DNA of 64,000 nt from Triatoma infestans (taxonomy: Eukaryota > Arthropoda > Insecta > Hemiptera > Reduviidae): NCBI GenBank assembly GCA_011037195.1, contig JAAEAF010000637.1:124001-188000 (forward strand), read 5' to 3'. The notes below the pieces were generated by a model. It made no database searches. It had not been told where the DNA came from and saw nothing but the letters and a program-made list of their open reading frames with translations. Positions 42,885 through 53,134 of the stretch are shown piece by piece. The position numbers and the translations under genes are program-made. Position 1 is the first letter of the stretch. Each line of letters begins with the position of its first letter.

Positions 42885-43290
42885 TATGGGGAGTTGGTTA
42901 TTAAGCCTAGGCCAACGCCTCCACTGTGGGTCTATTGTGGCATCCACAAGTTAGAGTACTCTCTCTAGTTCTGTCTGTTTAATTATAGGAGAGAGGAAAA
43001 AGATTTCTGGGTGATGCATAAAAGCATACCCAAATCTTCTCCAGTTCTGTCTGCTTAAAGTAGATTTAAGAGTCTAGAGAGATATTCTTGAGTGAAACTT
43101 TAAGGCGTCAGTTTCTACTTCCTAAAGAGGAGAAAACTCAGCCTCACTAGTTCCTCATACTGACGCAGTAGTTACTGACACAGTACGTGCAAAACTGTTT
43201 CTTCTTCTTCCTGACAAAACCTGCACAGGCTAGCCCTTTTCAGGCCCTATAGTGTGTGTCTATTGTGTAAAGGAAGATATTAACTCAGTG
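42885..43290 (-). pseudogene. RNase H-type LINE 3' end, same subfamily as 11.8 kb
   Basis: On the minus strand the sequence reads SLCRFCQEEEETVLHVLCQ, close to the 11.8-kb ORF (SLCRFCQEEEETALHVVCQ). A decayed 3' UTR follows with GCCACAATAGACCC and a CTAATCTATATC end in place of the (TCTA)n tail. Frames are broken. Confidence 0.75.
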
Positions 43291-43549
43291 GTATCTTTTC
43301 CCGCATATCTATCAAGCGGAGATCCTACCACTCTTGTGATCTAGCGTTCACCCATATGACATTTTACAATACCGCAGAAAGGTTCAGATCCGATAAGGGT
43401 GTGTTCGTTGCCTTTGTAACCTCAATACCCCGTTATCTTGAGTGATATAAATAAGTGATTATTTTTTCATACGTTCTGTATGTCAAAATAATGATCAAGA
43501 GTCTTAGACGGAAGCGGGTAGTAAACATTATATAAATACTCAATGAAAA

Positions 43550-43645
43550 ATCCAAGACCAAGATCGGGAATCGAACCCAATACGACCAGTAACCACAGTT
43601 TTGCAGTCCGCTTCTCTAACCATTCAACTATCGTGCCGCCTATCT
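43550..43645 (-). mobile_element. SINE C candidate or tRNA pseudogene, Cys-like head
   Basis: On the minus strand GATAGTTGAATGGTTAGA (A box) is followed by GCGGACTGCAAAACTG (anticodon GCA, Cys-like) and the B box GGGTTCGATTCCC at about 43564-43576. A related plus-strand sequence occurs at 54.15 kb. The variable region is longer than in a normal tRNA-Cys, so a SINE head is more likely than a working tRNA gene. Confidence 0.55.
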
Positions 43646-44460
43646 TTGAATGAAGTTTTATGTGTCACTTTTGCTTGTTGTATAAAATTTAATAATTAAA
43701 TAAAATCCGCATATTTTTTATAATAAATTATTTATTTAGAACATAAAAGCATAATTTCAAAAAAAAGAAGAAGTAACTTTTCTAATAAATGCTCATTTTA
43801 AAACAAATTAGTATTTGGCACTATTTTTCATATTACTTAGATGAAAATAGTTTGTAAATTAAATTTGATTTTAATTGGTTATAATTGAGATTAATAAACA
43901 ATGGATATAAAAAGGACAAGCGAAAGGCTTATTTTGCCAAGATTTAAAAACGTCATACTAATTACCATAAATTAAAATTAATTGTCTGTTTTGAAAAAAT
44001 CATTAAAAGCAAGTTATCTTTGCCAACTCATTGCTCACACTCTGTTAAAGATTGCAACTTTAATCCATAGTTACTCAAGAATAATTCTATTTATAATGTG
44101 ATTTAAAACATGTATCTTCATGAAGATATATGACCGGAAGTTGAAAACTTTTTGGTTAAGGTAGAATTAACAAAGAAAAAAAAGAAAATAAGACTGATGT
44201 GCAACACTTAAAGACATGCTCCTAGTTGGGGGCCAGCATTACCCCATATACAATGGGGTAGGGATTACACTTGTTTACACGAATGTAAGTTGTATGATAG
44301 CGCAATCTTCTCATAATGTGGGAAATTAAATTAAAATGAGAAAAATTATGGTGACGGACCCGCGGGGTATTTTGATATAGCACCACAGAGGGCAGAAGCA
44401 ATTGCCCAGAAATAACCATTTTATATATTGCATGTATATATATATATATATAAGGAAAAA
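43646..44460. other. Unassigned AT-rich DNA
   Basis: No gene was recognised. A short palindromic stretch (CATTACCCCATATACAATGG) is near 44236, and a (TA)n run lies at 44436-44452. Confidence 0.35.
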
Positions 44461-44511
44461 AAATCTGGTGTGAAATACTAACACGACGTTCTCGTGCTGC
44501 CGTTAATACAA

Positions 44512-45070
44512 TTATATTAAGGCTTTAATATATAGAAAGTCGGGAAGATGTGGAGAATGAATTTTTAAACATACACATTTGTTAAATCGGAGAAACATAA
44601 AAAGGAAAATTAAAACTTACAAGTGCCTTGTCTTAAATCATCTACAGAAATGAAAGTTGGGTTGAATAGGCAAAGAAGTAAAAGGGATTTGAGGAAATTT
44701 TTAGGGTTGGGGTAGGCGAAAGGGAATTCTAAAAGGTCATGCTTTGAAAAACACCGCTATACATGGCGCACAATTATTGGTATCATTACGAAAAATAACA
44801 GCAAATTTATTTCTTTTTATATATAACATTTCTAAATTTTATTTTTTTTCTTGTTGGTTTCTTTTACTAGTATTTTTGTTTTTAGAAAAATCAAATCCCG
44901 TTTCAATTCTTTGCCTATTCAATCCAACTTTCATTTCTGTAGATGATTTAAAACAAGACACTTGTAAGTTTTAATTTTCCTTTTTATGTTTCTCCGATGT
45001 AACAAATGTGTATGTTTAAAAATTCTTTATCCACATCTTCACGACTTTCTATATATTAAGGCCTTGATAA
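44512..45070. mobile_element. Family H fold-back: 185-bp inverted repeat
   Basis: The left arm (44512-44700) and right arm (44882-45066) are inverse copies, above 90 percent identical by eye. Both contain 'aaggcnttaatatatagaaagtcg', CATACACATTTGTTA, ACATAAAAAGGAAAATTAAA and ATGAAAGTTGG. The loop (44701-44881) includes AAAGGGAATTCTAAAAGG and ACCGCTATACA, which recur at 56.58-56.65 kb. The left end abuts a family I terminal fragment (44462-44510). A ribozyme-like motif follows the right arm. Confidence 0.85.
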
Positions 45071-45098
45071 AGACAGGAAACTCTGTCGAAACGTTGGC
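45063..45098 (+). ncRNA. Degenerate hammerhead-like motif (family H)
   Basis: After the right arm the sequence reads TTGATAA, A, a 5-bp stem II GACAG/CTGTC with loop GAAACT, then GAAACGTTGG. The stem and the GAAAC segment fit a hammerhead core. The CTGANGA segment has two changes, and an extra A is present, as in family G. Activity is unlikely. The arrangement resembles the ribozyme placement known in Penelope-like element LTRs. Confidence 0.45.
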
Positions 45099-45319
45099 AT
45101 AATTGAATGATTTTCTTGACCGATTCTCACCAAATTTCTTCATCACATAATTCATCAACGGATATCAAATTATATTATATATAAAATGATAAATTTCCTT
45201 GGAACTTCAAATATTTTACTCAATCCTAACATAAATATAGAGTTGGTGGGGGAGGGGGGCTTGGAATTGTGCCGGAAAGATTGGAGGCCATCATCATAAT
45301 CGTATATATCGTCTACCGA

Positions 45320-45700
45320 TTAGAAGTGATTATTCAGAAAAGAGGTGGGTTAACCAAACCCTGTGCAATCCACAGCCTCTCAGGGTTCATGTATCTAACT
45401 AACCCAGAGAGCAATAACAACTTCCGGGTCTAGAACAAGAATCTGGAATCCAGATCTTACCCACCTTAGTTCCACCACAGTCCAGACAAATCGGATTATA
45501 ACCTTAAAAGGAAACAGCATAAGCTCTCCCACGGGCGTGCTGTTCCGACCAAACGTCTTTAACCTAATTTCGTCACAACCCAAGCAATCTATCATGAAAT
45601 GGATTGGTGTTATTTTCTCTGCCTCACAAACACCTCAAAAAGGGGTCTGGCAATAAGCCCCATCAACGTAGAGTTATTACCATAAGCCACAATCCTAAGT
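45320..45700 (-). pseudogene. RNase H-type LINE 3' end (38-kb subfamily)
   Basis: The minus-strand frame 45595-45395 reads MIDCLGCDEIRLKTFGRN, GELMLFPFKVIIRFVWTVV and ELRWVRSGF. This is near-identical in order to the 38.3-kb element. The 3' flank (GGTTAGTTAGATACATGAAC on the minus strand) also matches. It lies between the family H motif and the Penelope-type 3' segment. Confidence 0.75.
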
Positions 45701-45764
45701 ATGGGAACTGATACCCAGTATAGTTAATAGTTTTCTAAAAATGTATATAAATAATTTAAATACA

Positions 45765-45975
45765 CTTCTATCCGAATCCTTACAAATTCACCTTCATCCG
45801 AACTCCATCAATTAAAAAAAAAAATAAAGAAATTATTACTTCAGCTTATAATAATATTTTTCTAACCTTAAAAAAAGATACTCACCAGTAGTTTGTTCTT
45901 CCAAATTTGAAATTGCCGCGCCTCACTATAAACATTTTTATTATCCCTCCCACCTTTTAATAGTTTTTTTGGGTT
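45765..45975 (+). repeat. Copy of Penelope-type 3' flank sequence
   Basis: It matches 62560-62765 in inverse orientation: ATCCGAATCCTTACAAATTC, 'cgaactccatcaatt', TTGTTCTTCCAAATTTGAAA, GCCTCACTATAAACATTTTT. At 62.6 kb this segment lies directly downstream of a Penelope-like ORF fragment, so it is inferred to be 3' sequence of the same element family. Confidence 0.7.
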
Positions 45976-46264
45976 TTCGTTGAAAATGGGAGTAGAATTG
46001 AAATAGCGTGGTCTGAAATCCGTGGATATTCTTTCCTAACCAAAATCCACAAAGTATCTAATGGAACTTCGGCAAGTGAAGTTTTAGCGTCCCGTCGTTA
46101 CTCAATTCAATAACTTCCTCTCAAATTTGCAGAGAAAGTGCATCTGCAGAATTTATACCATTGGTTGCAAAAGGTTTTTCAAATCCAATCATATAGTTCC
46201 ATATATTAATTGAATAAAAATAATGGTCAAATTTATTCACCACTTTTGGTATTTGGTGTTTACC

Positions 46265-46405
46265 CAGAGTGTGTAAGCTGAATTTGCTCTGTGCAAGTCT
46301 GTGTTGTCACACTGGCTGAAAAACGCATCCTGAAGATGGCGAACGCCCAAAACCGGTCGATGACCACAAAATGAAGCAGGCTACCACGGAAAATGGCTCT
46401 GATGA
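46265..46405 (+). mobile_element. Family E copy 5, ribozyme with G12 mutated
   Basis: It contains CATC (46326-46329), CTGAAGA (46330-46336), stem II GGC-GAAC-GCC and ACCGGTCGATG to 46362. The GAAA core reads AAAA, because the invariant G after stem II is A. The cleavage site and stem I are kept. A minus-strand LINE inserted at its right end after GCTCTGATGA. Confidence 0.8.
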
Positions 46406-47060
46406 TAGGATACTTACTTACTTACTCCCTGGCTTTACAGGTCAGGATGACCCTTGGTCTTACGAACTATCCCTCTCCAAATTCTCTCTATCCATAGTCG
46501 CCGTCATCCAGTCCCTCACTCCCAGCGTCCTGGCATCCCTGTACATTTCATCCTTCCATCTACTTCTTGGGCGCCCTCTTCATCTTTTTTATCCACTACT
46601 TTAGCCTCCAACGTTCTTTTTGGCATTCTCGTTTCATCCATCCGTATGGCATGACCAGCCCAACGCAGTCTTCCAGCTTTTATAAAGTTAATTATGTCCT
46701 CATTCTCTTGTATCTGCTCAATTTCTTGATTATTTCTTATTTTCCATCGACCATTAACTTGTGTTGCTCCATATATATATGTCTTATTATTTTTCTCTCA
46801 AAGGCTTTCAGCTTCTGAACATAGTCTGCTGGCAGACACCAGGCTTCTGCGCCATAAGTAATCACTGGCCTCATCAATGTTTTATAAAGTTTAATTTTAG
46901 TTTTTTCTAGTAATCAACTGGGAAATCTAAAAAAAATAAGATTAGCAAAATATGCTCTATTTCTAGCCATCAGTCTTCTTTCAATTTCAGCACTAACTTT
47001 GTTTAACATTATTGACGGAAGTTCCCAGGTATGATGAGAAGGAAGATACTTTTTCAAACG
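46387..47060 (-). pseudogene. RTE/endonuclease-RT-like LINE, RT C-terminus
   Basis: The minus strand encodes [20 protein letters not shown], then [40 protein letters not shown] and GRLRWAGHAIRMDETRMPKR. This is the classic C-terminal block of RTE-like LINEs. The frame holds for about 130 codons before decaying. The 3' end on the minus strand is a GTAA-type microsatellite (46404-46424). It is inserted into family E copy 5. Confidence 0.85.
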
Positions 47061-47194
47061 TGAAGCCTTGTAATTTAATGCTAGTCATTCTGCTATTACC
47101 TGTCATTGAAGACATTAGCATTTATTTGGCTTTATTTAACAATGTTCCAAAATAAAAAGTGATAGACATTTACATATGCTGTTAATATACGAAG

Positions 47195-47490
47195 TTTATA
47201 GAAAAATCATTGGAGCTAATTTTGAGAAAATTGAGAAAAATTGGAAAAAAAAACAGGTTTTAGCAAATCGTACTTCCATTGTATATTGATCCAAAACGTT
47301 AGCGGTAAGAAATGATAATGTTATATATAAACGGAATATCAAATTTGAAGTTCCTGCACACATTGAGCACTCACTAAAAACCGTATTTTTTCGTACAGTG
47401 AAAACTTTCAAATATGTATTTCTGGAGGGAAATAAATTTCAAAAATTTATTAAGAACGTAATACTTCCCTAAGTGAAAGTAAGAGAAAGT
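47195..47490 (-). repeat. Family I copy (47.2 kb)
   Basis: It contains CATTGGAGCTAATTTTGAG, a decayed CGTACTTCCATTG, and 'cggaatatcaaatttgaag'. It ends with the AATACTTCCCTAAGTGAAAG terminal region. Confidence 0.7.
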
Positions 47491-47965
47491 AAAGATGTAG
47501 AAATTACACAACACACACTATTTTGTTTTTTTGTAATTATTCGGAAAGGTTCCGGAAAGGAAGTAACAGTCAAAATAAAAATAAAAAATACAACATAAAA
47601 CAGGTGATGAAAAAGAAAATTACAGGTGCTTTTTCCATTTTGTCTTTTCTGCACTACTTCTCATTCCATGTGTCTCACACTCATCCAGTAAGAAGAAGGT
47701 TGAGTGATTAAAACGTGACGTCATCCTATCTTCCTTAATTCCTTCTTCTCTTCATTTTTTTTTTTTTTTTGTTCTAATTTTCTTCTTTCTATTTCCTTTT
47801 TCTTCGATGAGCTTTTTTTTATCCTTCTTTTAATCTATTAGCGCTTTATTTTTTTTTTTTAATTAAATCAATTTCTATTTCCGCATTGCAATTTAGATAT
47901 TGTATGATTTGTTATGTATAGCTATCTTATTACAGAAACAAAACAAAAAATATATCTAGTATGAT
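47491..47965. other. Unassigned, T-rich
   Basis: No gene was recognised. T tracts are at 47757-47770, 47812 and 47849-47860. Confidence 0.35.
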
Positions 47966-47966
47966 T

Positions 47967-48400
47967 GTAGTAGGGATTAATGCATTGCGACCTGAAATAT
48001 CTATTGTGCTTCCCGGAGCCCTCTCCAATGCATAGCTGGCCTCCAAGCAGTGTTCTCTAACTACAGACAACACTGCCCATCATCGGAAAGTGAGTTGTAG
48101 AAGCTCCTAGGAAGAGAAAATCTAAGGGCCGCATGATGGATTTGAACCCGGGACCTCCGCGTTACTAGTCTAGCGCGCTACCACTGAGCTAATCCCTTCC
48201 TTCTCCCTAGGCTTTCGCCAATTAACTAGGGACGGAGACCCTAGTTTGTGTACAGTGTTTGTCCTTGTCTTAGTGGACGTAGTTTAGTGTATTGTGTACG
48301 GATCTGACGAAGTGCATGGAGTACTGAGCTGTGGGGTAACCCATGGGGTTGCTACTCCCCAAGTAACTGCATGCAACAGATACCCCTTGTGAGCTATCTA
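47967..48400 (-). mobile_element. Composite SINE B with 5' extension (48.0 kb)
   Basis: The SINE B part (47967-48202, minus) has the head GGGATTAGCTCAGTGGTAGC, the B box GGGTTCAAATCC and the CACAATAGATATTTCAGGTC tail. Upstream on the minus strand (48203-48400) lies about 200 bp that is repeated beside the 50.5-kb copy. Landmarks are GGGGTATCTGTTGCATGCAG, GGGGAGTAGCAACCCC and 'aaggacaaacac'. The two blocks move or were copied together. Confidence 0.83.
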
Positions 48401-48499
48401 GTATGATACACTCATAAAACTTTATCTTACTGCAGTTAACAAAATTATACAATAGACCAATTCTCTTCAAACTTGGTAGTTATACATCAAGTTTCACAC

Positions 48500-49410
48500 A
48501 AAAAATCTGGTGTGAAACACTCACACGACTTTCTCTTACACCAGTTCTCAAAATTATAATTGACAAATTTTATAGTTTGTGTACAAAATTTAATGAAATT
48601 CGTCAAAAATTGAAAAAAACGGTTCAGTAAAAGCACACTTCCTGTAAGAGTGTTGTGAGGAGATGTTAGTTGTTGATGATGAAAGATAAACACCTTAAGA
48701 TGGTTATAAGATATATAATTGATATATATATGTATATGACTGTATACTAAAGACTTTACACTTCGAGTTTAGAACCTAACTGAACTGACAGACTGACGTG
48801 GCTAAACGATATGTACGGGGTGTGAATTAACAGAATGATGTCTGACGTGTAAGACTGAATTGAACAGAATGATCTTTTTGACTGTCTCTCTCGAATATAT
48901 ATACTCGCCGAGCCTCTCCTCTCTGTGCGAGAGGGGCTGTTTCTCTCCGCTAGAGTGGATGAGTGGTGGGGGTTCAGTGGTTCACTAAGACCACTACACT
49001 TCCGGTTTACTAATTTCCTTTAAACTCGGAATATTGGCCATCTATTTATTTCTAATTAATGTTGTTTGGATGATGGAATTGTATAATCAACTATGATAGC
49101 TCTATAGAGTAAAACATAACCCCAACCTTCTCCTAAAAGGGCTCTTAATTGAATTTTCCCAGAGAAATGTTTCAAATAAAAGTTGTAGCCCCTTGTATGT
49201 GTAATTCATATACTAAGTTTGAAGAGAAAAGGTCGGAGCCGATTTTGAGAAAAACGCAAAAAAACTAGTAAAGGGGTACTTCCGGTTGAGTAATTTTGAC
49301 AGATAACGTACTAGCAGATGCCATGGTGATACCTAAACGGAAAGCAAGTTTCAACTTTCTACGATTTTTCGTTTTTGAGCTATTCTGTTTATTAATTTAT
49401 TTATTTGAAA
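48500..49410 (-). repeat. Family I copy (48.5 kb) interrupted by a solo LTR
   Basis: It starts at the AAATCTGGTGTGAAACACTC end and is split by the LTR 48643-48998. It continues with TTCCGGTTTACTAATTTCC and one module (GTACTTCCGGTTGAG at about 49275-49290) to GATTTTTCGTTTTTGAGCTA. A second terminal piece in plus orientation (49440-49640) follows, with AGAGGGAGTAAGAGAAAGTT. Confidence 0.82.
48643..48998. mobile_element. Solo LTR, 356 bp, distinct family
   Basis: It starts TGTAAGAGTGTTGTGAGG and ends AAGACCACTACA. It is flanked by CTTCC on both sides (48638-48642 and 48999-49003), a 5-bp target-site duplication. Removing it restores the family I word CACTTCCGGTTTACT. It contains a TATA-like TCGAATATATATACTCG near 48890 and a GAGCCTCTCC / GCGAGAGG inverted stretch. 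It has no similarity to the family J LTRs. Confidence 0.85.
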
Positions 49411-49639
49411 TTTACAACGGTAAAAACAACAGTTCCTAAACTATCAGTAAACTGGAAGAGCGTTATTACTGATCAGATTTTTTTTTTTTTTTGGTTAGTT
49501 TTCGCAATTTTCTCCATTAAAAACACCGATGAATTTCATTAAATTTGTTATACTAACAATAAAATTTTTTTAATTACAATATGTTTTAGAGGGAGTAAGA
49601 GAAAGTTATATAAGCGTATTATACCAGATTTGTTTATTT

Positions 49640-50500
49640 ATTTCTAGTTTATATCAATACGTTCAATTAATTTACAGAAATTCCCAAATAAGTATTGCAT
49701 CAAAAATATATATATATATATTTAGAAATATTTAAATATTCAACTTTAAGGGAAATAAATGAAATAGTTGATAAAAAAAATAAATATTTTTCATACAAAA
49801 AAATCTCTTTAAGAGAATGCACATCCAGCCACCAGATAGTATTTTGGTTTAGAGCCAAATTTTTATTATTACTTCCATTTTCACTGCCATATTACAGCCC
49901 ATTTAGGAAAGTAGGTTTTTGCTTCTATACCATATCCGTTTTTATTCGCTATACCAAACATCCTTTTGTGGCTCTTTTATATTATGGCAACTACTGGCCT
50001 CTAGAACGTTTTATTACGTTTTTGTTTTTAGGCTAACAGTATTTTTTTTTCTTTTTTTTAGAAGCTTCAAGGATTCTTTATAGAAAAAAAACTTTCAGCG
50101 CCTAGAGAAGACTAGAAATATTATTATTCATTCGATTGTCTTTATCAGAGCTCTATTAGTTCTAGATCTCATAGAAAATTCAGAACAACTATTGAGAATT
50201 TAAAAAAAAATATTCTAGTAGTTTATTCTAAGTTTTATAGAAAACAATGGCTTTATTTATTTTTCTTTCCTTAACAAAAGCTTAATAGATCAATACTTAA
50301 TGATTACATCACATATTTTATTATCCTATTTAGTATTGGAAGATAATTAGAACAAGCTTTGGCAAGAGTAGAACATTTTTTTATTGCAGTCTATTAAAAT
50401 TTCTTACTATCTCTAATTGTTATTGCTATGATATCAAATTACCGAAATTGGGATTTCATCGGATAAATACATAATTTAAATATATTGTAGATGTACGACT
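49640..50500. other. AT-rich DNA
   Basis: The plus-strand frame 49695-50036 (113 codons) has no known motif and T-rich composition. No supported gene. Confidence 0.4.
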
Positions 50501-50502
50501 GA

Positions 50503-50965
50503 TTGTTGTTGGGGATTATTGCACTGCTACCCGAAAGATATATTGTCCCCCCCCCCGGAGCCTTCTCAGTGCACTGCTGGCCACCAAGTAGTGTGCTCTG
50601 CTACAGACAACACTGACCATCACCGGACAGTGAATTGTAGAGGCTTCTAGAAAGAGAAAATCTAAGGGCATCATGCTGGATTCGAATCGGGGACCTCCGC
50701 GTTGCTAGTCCAGCGAGCTATTCCTGAATTCCTTCCTTCTCCAATGGCTTTTCGCCAATTAACTAAGGATGCAGCACCCTAGTTTGTGTGCTGTGTTTGT
50801 CCTTGTCTTTAAAGAGTAGAGTGGATGTAGTTTTTTGAGTGTATTGTATACTGTTCTGACAAAGTGCATTGGAGTACGGAGCTGTGGTAACCTGCGGGAT
50901 TGCTACTCCCCAAATAACTGCATGCAACAGATACCCCTTGCGGACCACTACATTGTAAACCACAA
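50503..50965 (-). mobile_element. Composite SINE B with 5' extension (50.5 kb)
   Basis: It has the same two-block arrangement as at 48.0 kb. The SINE B part covers 50503-50737 (B box GATTCGAATCC, body TCTACAATTCACTGTCCGG, G-run then ACAATATATCTTTCGGGTAG). The 5' block covers 50738-50965, with GGGGTATCTGTTGCATGCAG and GGGGAGTAGCAATCCC. Confidence 0.83.
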
Positions 50966-51007
50966 GATACAAGAACATTGTATTAAAATTCAAATTTTAA
51001 CCTATGT

Positions 51008-51180
51008 GTGACTGTATTTATATAGTATGATCGTATTTATAGGTATGAATGTATTTATTAGGGGGAATATATTTAAGTATGAATCTGATTGTTGGAATGT
51101 TTATGGTATGAATGTATTAGTATAAATATAATATGTAAGTAGTTGCTTTTTTTTTTTTTATCTCAGGATTAGGCAATTAA
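51008..51180 (+). repeat. Degenerate minisatellite related to 35.4 kb
   Basis: Units of the type GTATTTATAGTATGAATC are more decayed than at 35.4 kb. The array is followed by a T tract and ATCTCAGGATTAGGCAA. At 35.4 kb the T tract is followed by ATTTCGGGGTTAAGAAA. Confidence 0.6.
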
Positions 51181-51364
51181 TAAACTTTAGTGTCTACTCT
51201 ACTTCCATTTCTTTAAGAGTGTAGTAATTTATGAAAGGCTATTCAATTTAAATATAATGTAATGTTGTGCTCAATTAATATAGTGTCATTGAGAATGATT
51301 AATAGGTGCAAAAACACCTTCGATGTACCTTAAAAATAATTAACAAAAAAAAAAAATTATAACA

Positions 51365-52280
51365 TTGAAATGTAATGTCAGACATTCCACAAAACACACT
51401 TCAAAACAAACATTTCCAGAAAAGTTTCAAATAATGGTTTCAAATAAAAAAAGTTGCATAGATTTATATATAGCATATAGCATTCTAAATTTAAAGAAAA
51501 TCATTGTAGCTGTTTTCAAGGAAATTCCAGATAACGTTGAAAATCTATTTAGTAAAACTGAAATTCCAATTAACAGTGATATTCTTTAAATTTGGAATTA
51601 TAGCAATGCTACTGCAAAACTTCAATACTATACATAGTTGGGAGATAATTCATACTTTGTGTTTTAGTGGTAGAACTCTAGAGGAGAGCTTAATGGTGGT
51701 ACTGCTACCCCTTTACACGCACCTAAAAAGATGCAATAGTTGAAACTTTTAAACGAAACTTCGAGTCAGATGTGGTCGTCGTGAAGATTTTTCATTTCTG
51801 AGATATATTATTAATTCATCACACACACACACATACACATACCCTAAATATTTTTTTTTTTTTTTGGAACTCAGGAGATTTAAAAAAAAATGATTTCCGG
51901 TATTTAAAACTGAATTTCGAAAATTTGACACGAGAAATACTAGCTGAAAGTGAAATTAAAAATATTTTTAACAATTTGTGTGCGTGTTTTTACAAAATTT
52001 ACCTCCCCCCACTCCCCCCAAAAAAACTCGGCTAGAAGCACAAACTTGATATTCCGTTCAGATACCATTATCGTATTTAATAATGAAATTTGTGGTCAAA
52101 GATCCATGAACCAGAAGTGGAACTTCACCGAATCGATTTTTTTTTTTTTTTTTTAATAATTTTATTTTTTTAGTTTTCCACGATATTCTCAAAAATGGTT
52201 CCAATTATTTTCATTTAAACTTTGTACACTGTCTACACACACATAAATGCCTATCATTTTTATTTGTAGCAATTTTTTTA
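51365..52280. repeat. Decayed family I pieces in both orientations
   Basis: Minus-oriented pieces lie at 51400-51560 and 51750-51945 (CA array at 51818-51840, 'gaaaatttgacacga' end). A plus-oriented piece lies at 52020-52280 (AAACTTGATATTCCGTTCAG, 'atattctcaaaaatggttcc'). No intact module remains. Confidence 0.6.
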
Positions 52281-52314
52281 GGAAAATTGTTTATTTACAG
52301 TTTTCTTGCATATT

Positions 52315-52415
52315 ATACGAGTGTATAAGCTAAATTTGCTCTGTGCCAAAGTCTATGTGGAAACACACTGTGAAAAGAAAGCAAGATATTACTCTGGAAA
52401 ATATCTCTGATTACA
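52315..52415 (+). mobile_element. Family E copy 6, degraded
   Basis: It keeps the outer words GTGTATAAGCTAAATTTGCTC, TGTGCCAAAGTCTATGTGG and GGAAAATATCTCTGATTA. The ribozyme core is absent. Confidence 0.65.
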
Positions 52416-53091
52416 GGACTAAAATATATACACATACACAAACATACTGCTGACGCTGAAGATACAAAACAATTATCGATTTATGAAAAGTTAGACAAAG
52501 AAAAATAAAACTTAATTTTTGTCATGAATCGACATAGAAATTATGAAATTAATAATATGAGAATTTGTAGAAAAAATTGGAAATTAAAGCCATATTATGT
52601 TTTTGATTTATATTTATCGATTCATTATTGAAAAAAAAAACAAAAAACAAAAAAAAAAAAACATTGAATTTTAAAAATTTAAAATTGAAATAGGATAGAA
52701 TTAACAAAAGCCTTTATTTATCAAGTCAAATGATTTATATAGATTTGTCAGATAAACACTTGTCTATAACTAATGTATAACCGGCAACAGTAATACCAAG
52801 TATCGTAGCTAAGATTTCATACCAGGCACACAACACAACCTCATACCCAAGAATCCCAAAAAAAAAATACAATCCGGTACTACCTTTTTTTTTTTACTTG
52901 ATTTATTCAGTGTCACCTACCAACCGGGTTACAGTGGTAGTAGAAACTCCCGGCATCATGGTGTAAAGGTAGTAAGATATATTAGGGTATCTGTCTGGTG
53001 CTTTTGTAGGGAAGCCTTTATATATAAAAGGAAAGGCTGTGTAGAATTTGTGTGCCAGGTTGCTACCACTTTCACAGCTCTATGTGTGTTT

Positions 53092-53134
<43 letters not shown>

